Part shown: in pieces, positions 1 through 6,706 of the stretch
How the letters are laid out: every line of letters starts with the position of its first letter
Position numbering within the stretch: position 1 is the stretch's first letter
NCBI GenBank assembly: GCA_020630035.1
Contig: JAHDCB010000063.1
Location: 1 to 8,795, forward strand
Reading direction: 5' to 3'
Origin: Gammaproteobacteria bacterium
Lineage (GTDB): Bacteria > Pseudomonadota > Gammaproteobacteria > Chromatiales > Chromatiaceae
DNA length: 8,795 bases
Program-made: the position numbers and the translations under genes
Notes under the pieces: generated by a model
What the model was told of the DNA's origin: nothing
Seen by the model: only the letters and a program-made list of their open reading frames with translations
Database searches by the model: none

Positions 1-54
1 TTCGGCTTCTTCTTTGGTGTAGCTGGGCCAGGGGGTGAAGAGGGTGTTGAGCAT
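1..54 (-). CDS. N-terminus of a DegT/DnrJ/EryC1/StrS family PLP-dependent aminotransferase (partial, cut by window edge)
   Basis: Only 18 codons are visible, reading MLNTLFTPWPSYTKEEAE. The 'ML.T...PWPS.T.EEA' opening is typical of sugar aminotransferases of the DegT/DnrJ/EryC1/StrS family, which use PLP and glutamate to aminate nucleotide-activated 3- or 4-keto sugars. The catalytic lysine and the rest of the fold lie outside the window. The ATG at 54 is chosen because an in-frame TAA lies five codons upstream. No good Shine-Dalgarno sequence is seen. It follows the phosphopantetheinyl transferase by 26 bp, the widest gap in the cluster, on the same strand. Its codons are mostly C-ending (14 of 18 end in G or C), unlike the mixed usage of the preceding genes. 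The family call from 18 residues is plausible but not proven; a full-length view would decide. Confidence 0.6.
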   Translation of the reverse strand, partial: MLNTLFTPWPSYTKEEAE

Positions 55-80
55 ACGCCAGTGTTCTTAAATTGAGGGAC

Positions 81-677
81 TTAATGCCATGCTGCCGCAA
101 TATGGTGGCCAGTTTTAGATAGCCATAGGGTGCCGGCACAGTTTTTTCCGGCTGCTTGAAGCAGAAAACCTGATGAATTTCGTCGTTTTATGCAGATATG
201 TTTCAGGTTGAGGGTTTGGCTGAAGTTATCAAGACATTTGAAGGCGGCTTCTTTCAGGCACCATAGCTGTAGTGTATCCAGCTCGGTGTGTAGATCTTCT
301 GATGTAAGGTAATATTTTCTGAGTGTGTCTGGTATTTGTCGTGACTGATGTTCAATATCGACGCCGATAGCATGATGTGATTTATCAGTGCTGCCTGCAG
401 CCGCAACAGCTCCTTTGGTATGAGCAAGGCTGACTATTTCCGTGCTGCATTGGTTGCCATGTTGAGCGTTTAATAAGTCAAATGCTAAGGCACGTGCATG
501 AAACTGATTTGGTGTCCGGCATGGGCGTTGCATCAGTGGCCATAAGCAGGTGTTTTGTGCTTGCTCAGGTAAGCCACGCTCCTGATAGAGTTTTTTTACG
601 TTGTAGTCTTGTTGGTCTGGTGGTACCAGTCTTAGCGCGATGCGCAGGTCTGTACGTTGATATAGTTCGGTGAACAT
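81..677 (-). CDS. Sfp-type 4'-phosphopantetheinyl transferase
   Basis: This 198-residue protein should transfer 4'-phosphopantetheine from CoA to the conserved serine of acyl carrier proteins, making them active holo forms in the cytoplasm. Both signature motifs are visible: IGVDIE at residues 104-109 (Asp107 and Glu109 as Mg ligands) and WCLKEAAFK at 139-147 (Lys142, Glu143, Lys147). An upstream VSLAHT segment at 82-87 matches the SxSH-like CoA-binding region. The length fits a compact Sfp/HetI-type enzyme; the N-terminal 60 residues are not recognisable. Its ATG overlaps the KAS III stop in TAATG, so it is probably translationally coupled. The two carrier proteins at the head of the same operon are the obvious substrates. 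It resembles transferases dedicated to secondary pathways more than the small AcpS of primary metabolism. The family is secure; substrate preference is inferred from context. Confidence 0.88.
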   Translation of the reverse strand: MFTELYQRTDLRIALRLVPPDQQDYNVKKLYQERGLPEQAQNTCLWPLMQRPCRTPNQFHARALAFDLLNAQHGNQCSTEIVSLAHTKGAVAAAGSTDKSHHAIGVDIEHQSRQIPDTLRKYYLTSEDLHTELDTLQLWCLKEAAFKCLDNFSQTLNLKHICIKRRNSSGFLLQAAGKNCAGTLWLSKTGHHIAAAWH

Positions 678-1681
678 TAATATAGGTAGGGTAGCTCATC
701 ACCGATTTGGTAGAGTGCATTCCCCCAGGAAAGACCAACGCCGAAGGCTGACAGGATGATTTGATCACCTGAGACCAGTTTGTTTTCGGCGAGGGCATGC
801 CACAAAGATATCCCAACAGTTGAACCACCTGAGTTGCCGTACTGTTGGTAGATGCGGTTGTATTGTGTTGTTTCGAGTTTAAGTTTTTTTGCTAGGCTGG
901 ATACAATCAGGCCACTTGCCTGATGCAGGGCAAAGAATGCGATGCTGGTTTGTTCTATGTGGTTGCGCCGTAGTAGTTCGCGGATGTATTTGGGTACGGT
1001 TTGTAAGGTGAACAGGAAAATTTTCTGTCCTTCCATAGTCATGGGTTTTGGTGCCACTGATTTTTCCGATTCTGTACGTTGCAAGCCACTTTGACGCCAG
1101 ATTAAGGCTTCGTGCTCGGAGCCGTCAGTGCCTAGGATAAAGTCCTGATAACCGTTGCCGCTATGATCTGTGTCCAGAATAGCGGCGGTGGCGCCATCGC
1201 CAAACAGGGGCACCACGGTCATGTCGTTGGGGTCAATGATCTTGGATGGGGTATCGAAGGTGATGACCAAGGCGCGTGTGGCGATTCCGGCCACCAGCAT
1301 GGCGTGTGCCACGCTGTGTGCGTAGACCAGTTGAGAGCAGCCCAAGTTGATGTCAAAAGCGGCACAGGTGGGTTGGAGTCCGAGCTTGTGCTGCAGGATA
1401 CAGGCTGTGGTGGGTAGCAGGTAGTCCGGCATCTGCGTAGCGACAATCAGCAGGTCAATGCTGTCACGGGCGATATCGCCAGAATTCAGGATTTTTTCAG
1501 CACTGGCGTAGGCGAGGTCGGAACCGATTTGCCTGATAGCACATACTCGACGGTTGCGAATGCCGGTACTTTCGGCAATACGGTCCATTTTTTCGGCACC
1601 AAATCTATCTTGTAGCTGCTGGTGGGTCAGGCTTGTGGAAGGGATGCTGTACGATAATGCTGTGATTCGGGTGCTATGCAT
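677..1681 (-). CDS. 3-oxoacyl-ACP synthase III (FabH-like ketosynthase)
   Basis: This 334-residue KAS III family enzyme should perform a decarboxylative Claisen condensation (acyl thioester plus malonyl-ACP to beta-ketoacyl-ACP) or a related acyl transfer. The Cys-His-Asn triad is intact: Cys115 in AFDINLGCS, His253 in ALHQAS and Asn283 in YGNSGGS. GDGATAAIL (161-169) and the C-terminal FGVGLSWGNAL are also family-typical. An upstream ATG at 1735 would add 18 residues with no family resemblance and a 62-bp overlap. The ATG at 1681 has GGAGG 11 bp upstream and begins at the usual point of the thiolase fold. This start overlaps the SDR stop by 8 bp (ATGCATAG), and the stop overlaps the next gene by 1 bp. 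Related proteins occur in O-antigen and flagellin-glycosylation clusters. The starter unit cannot be read from the sequence; housekeeping FabH is less likely given the neighbours. Confidence 0.9.
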   Translation of the reverse strand: MHSTRITALSYSIPSTSLTHQQLQDRFGAEKMDRIAESTGIRNRRVCAIRQIGSDLAYASAEKILNSGDIARDSIDLLIVATQMPDYLLPTTACILQHKLGLQPTCAAFDINLGCSQLVYAHSVAHAMLVAGIATRALVITFDTPSKIIDPNDMTVVPLFGDGATAAILDTDHSGNGYQDFILGTDGSEHEALIWRQSGLQRTESEKSVAPKPMTMEGQKIFLFTLQTVPKYIRELLRRNHIEQTSIAFFALHQASGLIVSSLAKKLKLETTQYNRIYQQYGNSGGSTVGISLWHALAENKLVSGDQIILSAFGVGLSWGNALYQIGDELPYLY

Positions 1682-2408
1682 TGATGGTATAGCCTCCGTC
1701 GACGATGAGGGTTTGCCCGGTGATCCATTGTGCATCGGTGCTAAGCAGGAATTTCACGCAGGCAGCGACGTCAGTTGCTGTGCCGATACCCAGAGGGTGG
1801 CTGGTTTGCAATGCTTGCTGCTGGTCCGCGTTGAGTGTGTTGAGAAATGTGGCTGACATGTTACTGTGGAATACGCCTGGTGCGATGGCATTGACGCGGA
1901 TCTTTTTCGGTGCAAACTCCAGTGCGGCTGTTCGCACGAGTCCTTCAATGGCGGCCTTAGCGGCTACGTAACCGGCGACCAAGTTGGCACCGCGCCGGGT
2001 AACAGCACTGCTGGTCACAACTAGGCTGGCCTGTGGGTTGAGGATGCCGGACAGATTGGTCAGCAGGTTGGCCGCAGTGTAAAAATTGCTGTCCATGATG
2101 TCGCTGAATTTGTTTTTGGAGTAGAGCCGCAGCGGCAGCATGGTATGAGCGCCGGCGGCACAGAATACTCCATCGAATTTGATTTTGCTGGATTTCAGAT
2201 GTTTGATGAGTGTTTTGACGGCAGTGTCGTTTGCCAAGTCACAAGTGCGTGTGGTGGCAATATTGTCCAGGGTCTGTGCGATATGCTGTAGCTTGTCGGT
2301 ATCGCGTGCTACCAGAGTACATTGTATGGATGGGTCAAGCAGTTTGACGAGTGCTATGGCGAGCTCTGAGGTTGCTCCGCAGATCAGGTATTGGTGTGTT
2401 GGTTGCAC
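1674..2408 (-). CDS. FabG-like short-chain dehydrogenase/reductase (SDR)
   Basis: This is a classical SDR of 244 residues, probably an NAD(P)H-dependent 3-oxoacyl-ACP reductase. The active site is visible: Asn108 region (DSNFY), Ser133/Ser134 in VVTSS, and Tyr147-Lys151 in YVAAK. CAAG (83-86) replaces the usual NNAG, RVNAIAPG (171-178) follows, and TGQTLIVDGG near the C-terminus is typical of FabG-like enzymes. The cofactor loop reads CGATSELA (10-17) and keeps only the first glycine of the TGxxxGxG motif, which is unusual. The start is GTG at 2408, supported by GAGG 6 bp upstream and by a TAGTG overlap with the preceding stop. Placed directly before KAS III, it would most simply reduce the beta-keto product of that enzyme to a 3-hydroxyacyl-ACP. 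A sugar-modifying SDR is an alternative, but the VDGG-type C-terminus favours the FabG-like group. Confidence 0.87.
   Translation of the reverse strand: MQPTHQYLICGATSELAIALVKLLDPSIQCTLVARDTDKLQHIAQTLDNIATTRTCDLANDTAVKTLIKHLKSSKIKFDGVFCAAGAHTMLPLRLYSKNKFSDIMDSNFYTAANLLTNLSGILNPQASLVVTSSAVTRRGANLVAGYVAAKAAIEGLVRTAALEFAPKKIRVNAIAPGVFHSNMSATFLNTLNADQQQALQTSHPLGIGTATDVAACVKFLLSTDAQWITGQTLIVDGGYTINA
1693..1697 (-). promoter_or_regulatory. Ribosome binding site for KAS III
   Basis: GGAGG lies 11 bp before the ATG at 1681. It also encodes part of the conserved DGG of the SDR C-terminus, so its presence is partly forced by the overlapping protein. It favours the shorter KAS III start. Confidence 0.45.
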
Positions 2409-3052
2409 TATGAGCCTCGACGTAGGTTTTTTGCCGGGTTACCGGACAGAAAGCTGTTTTCTGGTGCGTTGCGATAGACTACGCTACCGGCAGTGATTTT
2501 TGTGTGGTTGCCGATAGTTTTGCCTGGAGTTATCACAGCTCCGGATCCGATGAATACACCTTCACCGATTGTGGCATGTCCGGCGATCAGGCTGTGCGGC
2601 GAGATTACGCTGTGCGCCTGCACGGTAGCGTGATGGCCGATACCAACATGAGAGTTGATCAGCGTGTTGGGGCCGAGGGTGGCACCGTAGGAAATACAGG
2701 AAAAAGGCAGGATAATACAACCATCAGCCAAGGTCGCTTGGGAGGAAATGATGGCGGATGGATGAATGAAGCGGCCCAGCGTGATGTGTTTGCTCTCTAA
2801 TTGCCGGGCCATATGTGTTCGTGTTTCGGTATCGCCAATACAGATTAGTGCCGTCTCGTCTGCGGATACTTTGATATCGTTGATTTTGCCACGATAGGTG
2901 AGCATTGGTAGTGCTGGTGATGTTGCCGGGAGGCTATCATCCCACAGGCTGAGACTTTCCAGGTGATCCTGTAGTGTGTCATGAATATAACCAGCGATTT
3001 CAAGGCCCAGACCACCACCGCCAATCAGGGCAAATCGGGTGGACTGCTTCAT
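2408..3052 (-). CDS. NeuD/PglD-type sugar acyltransferase (Rossmann domain plus left-handed beta-helix)
   Basis: This 214-residue protein has the two-part layout of NeuD/PglD sugar O- or N-acyltransferases. A short nucleotide-sugar-binding Rossmann domain opens with ALIGGGGLGLEIAG (8-21). From about residue 95 come hexapeptide repeats forming a left-handed beta-helix (IIPS-, ATLADG, ATLGPN, ATIGEG, GVFIGSGAVITPG). The protein ends with the usual SGNPAK. His140, in NSHVGIGHH, aligns by eye with the catalytic base His of PglD (VEHDC segment). In known relatives the donor is an acyl-CoA and the acceptor is a UDP-, GDP- or dTDP-amino sugar. With carrier proteins, ketosynthase and an aminotransferase in the same operon, N-acylation of a 4-amino sugar with an acyl group from ACP or CoA is the likely role. 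The ATG overlaps the upstream stop in ATGA and the stop overlaps the SDR GTG. The acceptor and donor are inferred. Confidence 0.85.
   Translation of the reverse strand: MKQSTRFALIGGGGLGLEIAGYIHDTLQDHLESLSLWDDSLPATSPALPMLTYRGKINDIKVSADETALICIGDTETRTHMARQLESKHITLGRFIHPSAIISSQATLADGCIILPFSCISYGATLGPNTLINSHVGIGHHATVQAHSVISPHSLIAGHATIGEGVFIGSGAVITPGKTIGNHTKITAGSVVYRNAPENSFLSGNPAKNLRRGS
2415..2418 (-). promoter_or_regulatory. Ribosome binding site for the SDR GTG start
   Basis: GAGG lies 6 bp before the GTG at 2408, within the last codons of the acyltransferase gene. It supports use of the unusual GTG start joined to the upstream TAG. Confidence 0.5.
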
Positions 3053-5562
3053 ACCATGGGCCCGCCAAGAGTGACGAAGCGAACCAGTCTGTCCATCATG
3101 AACAGTCCATCCCAGGGTGCCTCAAAGTGGGTCATGCGACCGATCTCAGGAAAACGGATAGCGCCTTTGGCCAATGCGATTTCAGCGAATTGTATTTTTT
3201 TCTCATACGACATGGCGAGTGCAATGGTTTGGATATCAGCATGCGCCAATTGCGCCGCTTCCAAGATATCATCAACAAATATCACGGTTATAAAGCGCGA
3301 ATAGGTTGGCTCAGCTAATTGTTTTTGTGCTGGGTCGTACACAATACTCCAGATTGTTCCCTCAGATTGCCAGACTGTACCGCGAAATTGGTATTCTGTG
3401 CGTTTGGCTAGTATCTTTGTAGCGGTACCTGCGCTTACTGTGTCTTTGGGAATGCGATTGGCAATTTGCTCCATATGGTGTGCGAGGCGTTCACAGAAGG
3501 CTTCCGGGCTGAAGTAGGCATTGGTTTCTACGAAGAGAGTATGCGGTGAAGCACAGGCATATTGGTCGAATACCGAGCAGTCGGTGGCAATACGTCGGAA
3601 TAATTTTTCGGTGTTGCTTTCGGTGTGCAGCATTTCCCGGCCAATTGCCATGTAAGATAGTTTGGGCCCGTAGATAATGGTTTGACAGTCAATTTTCGCG
3701 GGTAAGGCAGCCACAGCGGCTACCGCTTCGGCACCGCCCCAAGCAATGCGGGCATCACAGAGTTGGGATACGGCGTGGGCGCAAGTGGTATCTTGTTTAT
3801 CGTAGTACAGGATGGCCGTGCTGTTAGCAATATCGGCACCATCAATGATAGTGCCATCTATCAGGCTTACCTTAGTTTGTGAGATGACATCCAGAATGAT
3901 TGGCATGACTGCTGAATTCGCGGCAGGTACCCGGATGATATTGGCGTTTTTGGTCAGAATGGCTTGTACTAGGCCCAGCATCCCTAACAGGGGCACATTA
4001 CCGGCCAACCAGTGCCCAACGATGCCGCGATGTGAGGCACGTAACAGGCGCCCCGGAAATTCCGGGTCCGGGACAAAACGGTCCAGCACCATACGTGTGC
4101 CTTTCAGGCTTTTATTGGTGATCGCACGCAGGTTATCTGCATTGAGCCAGTGGACCAGAAAAGACAACCCATGCTGCTGCAGGTGTCGCATCGGGCTATC
4201 GGCGTCCAGCCAGCTCTTGGCAGCTTCGGCGAAGAAGCTGATGAGGTCATCCACGGTATAGCGTTGCAATTTTTGCAGGTTGCTGTGCAATTGCCTTGCG
4301 ATGGTTGGCAGATCCTCTATGACGGGTAGGTCATCAAAGTCTATGGTGGCTTCCAGTGCCTGCTGGGATATGTAGTTTTGTTCCAGAAACAGTAGGCGTG
4401 GTTTGGGCAGAGTAATTTTGGTTTGAATGCCTTCGGTCGGTTTGCGTGTCAGATAGGCGGACATGATATCGCCGCAACCGCGCACTTCAGCATGTTTTGC
4501 CCGCCCAGTGATTTGAAAAGTTGTGCCCCAGCGTGATCGCAATGTACCAAAGGATTGCGTGATCACGCCCATATCGTCAGTCAATACAGAAATGCCCGGA
4601 TAGGACAGTGGTAAGGGGGAAATAAATTGCAGTAATCCTTCGCGTCCGTCGGGCAATATGTGTAACGTTTCCGGGTCGCGTACCAACACACGGGAAAAAC
4701 CAGGCGTAATCTTGTCGTCTGAATCTATTGAAGGGTAGTTTACACCCATTTGTTCCGTAAAGCCGTACACATCAATCACATCGCTGGTTTGCAGGCCAAA
4801 CCCTTCGGCAACTAGGAGATTGAATTGTGTTTTGGATACTTTTTGTGCCTCTAATTTTTTCCAGCCACCGATATGCAGGATAGTGCCAGCATTCAAATGT
4901 ACCAGTGGCCCATCGGCAACTATTGACTTCAGTACATCAAACAGCACATAAGTGAAGCCAAAAATAACCGGTGGTTCATCTGAGGTGCTTATGAGTTTTA
5001 AGGCGGCAGACAAACGTTTGGCATTCAGCTGAATACCTTGTGATGTGGCTTCCAAGACAAAGTGGCTTTGGCTAGCAAAGCGCATATAGCCGACAGTCGC
5101 ACCATAGCGTGCGCCCAGATCGCCATTTTCCGCTTTCGGGTTGACATCAAAGATAATGAAGGGTCGTTTCTTAGAGCCTAGGTAGGTGGCCATCACGCGT
5201 GCCATGCTGACAGTCTGGCGCTTCGCCGTACTGCGTGACACGCTGATAGAAGAAGGTTGACCGCTGGTAGCGGATGAACGCATAAAAAACGATTTTTCGC
5301 CTTCAGCTCGGCTAATCAGTAAGTCGCGACCAAAGGTTTTGAAGGCTTGTACCGGTATATAAGGATAGTCTGCCCATGTGGTTGGCACTGCCTCGGAAGA
5401 GAAGCTGTGATTGCGGCAATACTGAGCAAAGGCTGGACAGTGCATTGTATGATAGGCTAGGCTCTCTCGCATAGCGGCGTGGAAGAGGGCATCTGCCTGT
5501 ATACGATCTGCCGGATACACATCTGCGGCCATTAAGGTATCGTAATGAGTAAAATCAGACAC
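3049..5562 (-). CDS. LuxE-LuxC fusion: acyl-protein synthetase joined to acyl (fatty acid) reductase
   Basis: This is a bifunctional protein of about 837 residues (numbering from the GTG at 5562). Residues about 1-380 match LuxE acyl-protein synthetases, which activate a carboxylic acid with ATP and hold it as a Cys thioester. Visible are SSATSGQPS (96-104), an ANL-like YGFTE (266-270), TDDMG (328-332) and GRAKHAEVRGC ending at Cys363, the likely acyl-carrying cysteine. From about residue 392 the protein matches LuxC acyl-CoA reductases: GHWLAGNVP (516-524) and FDQYACASP with catalytic Cys670, giving NAD(P)H-dependent reduction of the thioester to an aldehyde. In lux operons these are separate subunits. 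A TTG at 5586 would extend the N-terminus by 8 residues. GTG at 5562 is preferred because GGAG lies 10 bp upstream and it forms an 8-bp overlap (GTGTCTGA) with the dehydrogenase stop. No luxA or luxB is nearby. Confidence 0.88.
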   Translation of the reverse strand: MSDFTHYDTLMAADVYPADRIQADALFHAAMRESLAYHTMHCPAFAQYCRNHSFSSEAVPTTWADYPYIPVQAFKTFGRDLLISRAEGEKSFFMRSSATSGQPSSISVSRSTAKRQTVSMARVMATYLGSKKRPFIIFDVNPKAENGDLGARYGATVGYMRFASQSHFVLEATSQGIQLNAKRLSAALKLISTSDEPPVIFGFTYVLFDVLKSIVADGPLVHLNAGTILHIGGWKKLEAQKVSKTQFNLLVAEGFGLQTSDVIDVYGFTEQMGVNYPSIDSDDKITPGFSRVLVRDPETLHILPDGREGLLQFISPLPLSYPGISVLTDDMGVITQSFGTLRSRWGTTFQITGRAKHAEVRGCGDIMSAYLTRKPTEGIQTKITLPKPRLLFLEQNYISQQALEATIDFDDLPVIEDLPTIARQLHSNLQKLQRYTVDDLISFFAEAAKSWLDADSPMRHLQQHGLSFLVHWLNADNLRAITNKSLKGTRMVLDRFVPDPEFPGRLLRASHRGIVGHWLAGNVPLLGMLGLVQAILTKNANIIRVPAANSAVMPIILDVISQTKVSLIDGTIIDGADIANSTAILYYDKQDTTCAHAVSQLCDARIAWGGAEAVAAVAALPAKIDCQTIIYGPKLSYMAIGREMLHTESNTEKLFRRIATDCSVFDQYACASPHTLFVETNAYFSPEAFCERLAHHMEQIANRIPKDTVSAGTATKILAKRTEYQFRGTVWQSEGTIWSIVYDPAQKQLAEPTYSRFITVIFVDDILEAAQLAHADIQTIALAMSYEKKIQFAEIALAKGAIRFPEIGRMTHFEAPWDGLFMMDRLVRFVTLGGPMV

Positions 5563-6706
5563 TGTTATGCTGCTCCAGCATAGCAAAAACTTTATCTAGG
5601 GTGATCGGCACAGGGTTCATGCCGACGGTGGGGTCGGCATAGAATAACTCCGGATTTATAGTGCTTTTTAGCTGCTGGATATCGGGTATACCTTGTGACA
5701 GACGGTAATCCTTGTGTAGTTTTTCTATCCAGGTGAGCATCGCTGTATAGTCGGTAAATCCGCTAATCTGAGCCAGTGTTTGATAACGTTCAAGAACGCT
5801 GCTTGCATCATCAGCGTTGTAACGTATAGACAGAGGTAGGAAATAGCCGCAACCTTGGCCATGATGTACACCGAACATTGCGCAATAATGGCTCAGACTG
5901 TGAGCCAGCCCGGGTGTGGCGATATTCTGCACGATACCAGCAAAGCTGGCGCTGAGCATTAACTCCGTTACGGCATTGGCATCCGTCAGTAAATGTGTGA
6001 TAGGTTGCGTACTTAAATAGTGCCTAATGGTACGTACGACCGTACCGCTGAGCTGTCTGGTAGCACTATTGCTACCTTTCGAGACGTAGCCCTCAATAGC
6101 ATGGGTTAAGGCATCAAGTACGCCAAAAACTGCCGTCTGTTCTGGCAGGCCGAGAGCCATTTGCGGGTCCAGAATAGTGATGTCTGGTAACAATTCTGAA
6201 CCAACCAAAAAGTGTTTTTTGCCTTGTTCCTGCTTTTGAAATACTGCTGCTGAACTATTATCGGAACCAGAGCCATAGGTTGTGGGCACAGCAATAAAAG
6301 CATTGCATTTAGTGCGTAAATGGGATACAGGATACACCTGACGTTGTGCAGAAAAAGTGATCTCTGGCTTTTCCAAGATTACCCAAGCCAGTTTGGCCAG
6401 ATCTATGACACTGCCGCCGCCGATCGCGACGAGGCTATCCGGTGAAAAGACCTTCAATTGGTTTGCAATCTCACAGGCATTAGATAATAAAGGTTCGCCA
6501 CGCGGTGCAGCGATGATATCTGCGTTGACACGTGTCAGACATTTTTCTAGATAAGGGCTTTGTGCTGTCAGAACTGAGGGTGATATCACCACGCTGATGC
6601 GGTTACCCCCTAAGCGGCGCAATCCGGCTAAGGCATTGGGCCCGACCAAGGTTTCGCCGCAACCAAACAAGCGCCCAATCTGGCCAAGGTTATGCAGTTT
6701 CTTCAT
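5555..6706 (-). CDS. Iron-containing (group III) alcohol dehydrogenase
   Basis: This 383-residue cytosolic oxidoreductase of the Fe-ADH family interconverts an alcohol and an aldehyde or ketone with NAD(P). GGGS (96-99) is the nucleotide-binding motif and PTTYGSGSD (141-149) stands where most members have PTTxGTGSE. All four expected metal ligands are present: Asp198 and His202 in DALTHAIEGY, His269 in GLAHSLSH and His282 in VHHGQG. His273 corresponds to the second conserved histidine of the GLxHxxxH segment. Length is normal for the family. The ATG overlaps the ligase stop (ATGA), and the stop lies inside the start region of the LuxE-LuxC gene, so the two are probably translated together. 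The natural partner reaction would be reduction of the LuxC aldehyde to a primary alcohol, or the reverse. The actual substrate is not predictable from the sequence. Confidence 0.9.
   Translation of the reverse strand: MKKLHNLGQIGRLFGCGETLVGPNALAGLRRLGGNRISVVISPSVLTAQSPYLEKCLTRVNADIIAAPRGEPLLSNACEIANQLKVFSPDSLVAIGGGSVIDLAKLAWVILEKPEITFSAQRQVYPVSHLRTKCNAFIAVPTTYGSGSDNSSAAVFQKQEQGKKHFLVGSELLPDITILDPQMALGLPEQTAVFGVLDALTHAIEGYVSKGSNSATRQLSGTVVRTIRHYLSTQPITHLLTDANAVTELMLSASFAGIVQNIATPGLAHSLSHYCAMFGVHHGQGCGYFLPLSIRYNADDASSVLERYQTLAQISGFTDYTAMLTWIEKLHKDYRLSQGIPDIQQLKSTINPELFYADPTVGMNPVPITLDKVFAMLEQHNSV
5573..5576 (-). promoter_or_regulatory. Ribosome binding site for the LuxE-LuxC fusion gene
   Basis: GGAG, inside the last codons of the alcohol dehydrogenase, lies 10 bp upstream of the GTG at 5562. 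It supports that start over the TTG at 5586, which lies upstream of this site. Confidence 0.5.

Noticed and set aside
1682..1735. 18-residue N-terminal extension of KAS III from the ATG at 1735
   Set aside because: It would overlap the SDR by 62 bp, is rich in Ser/Pro/Gly with no FabH resemblance, and the downstream ATG has a Shine-Dalgarno site.
1554..1971. Plus-strand open frames over the SDR/KAS III junction
   Set aside because: Antisense to two genes with intact catalytic residues; the cysteine-rich translations look like reverse-frame noise.
2179..3318. Several plus-strand open frames of about 100 codons (2179-2496, 2504-2800, 2974-3318, 2981-3304)
   Set aside because: All lie antisense to well-supported genes (SDR, acyltransferase, LuxC end), have no family features and no convincing ribosome sites.
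3812..4261. 149-codon open frame on the plus strand
   Set aside because: It lies opposite the LuxC domain, which has clear family motifs through this stretch; the translation has no recognisable domain and is a shadow.
3049..5562. Bioluminescence (lux) operon
   Set aside because: LuxC- and LuxE-like domains are present, but there is no luxA, luxB or luxD in the window and the neighbours are carrier proteins and sugar-acylation enzymes.
5563..5586. TTG start at 5586 for the LuxE-LuxC fusion
   Set aside because: A rare start codon lying upstream of the visible GGAG; the GTG at 5562 is better placed. It cannot be fully excluded.
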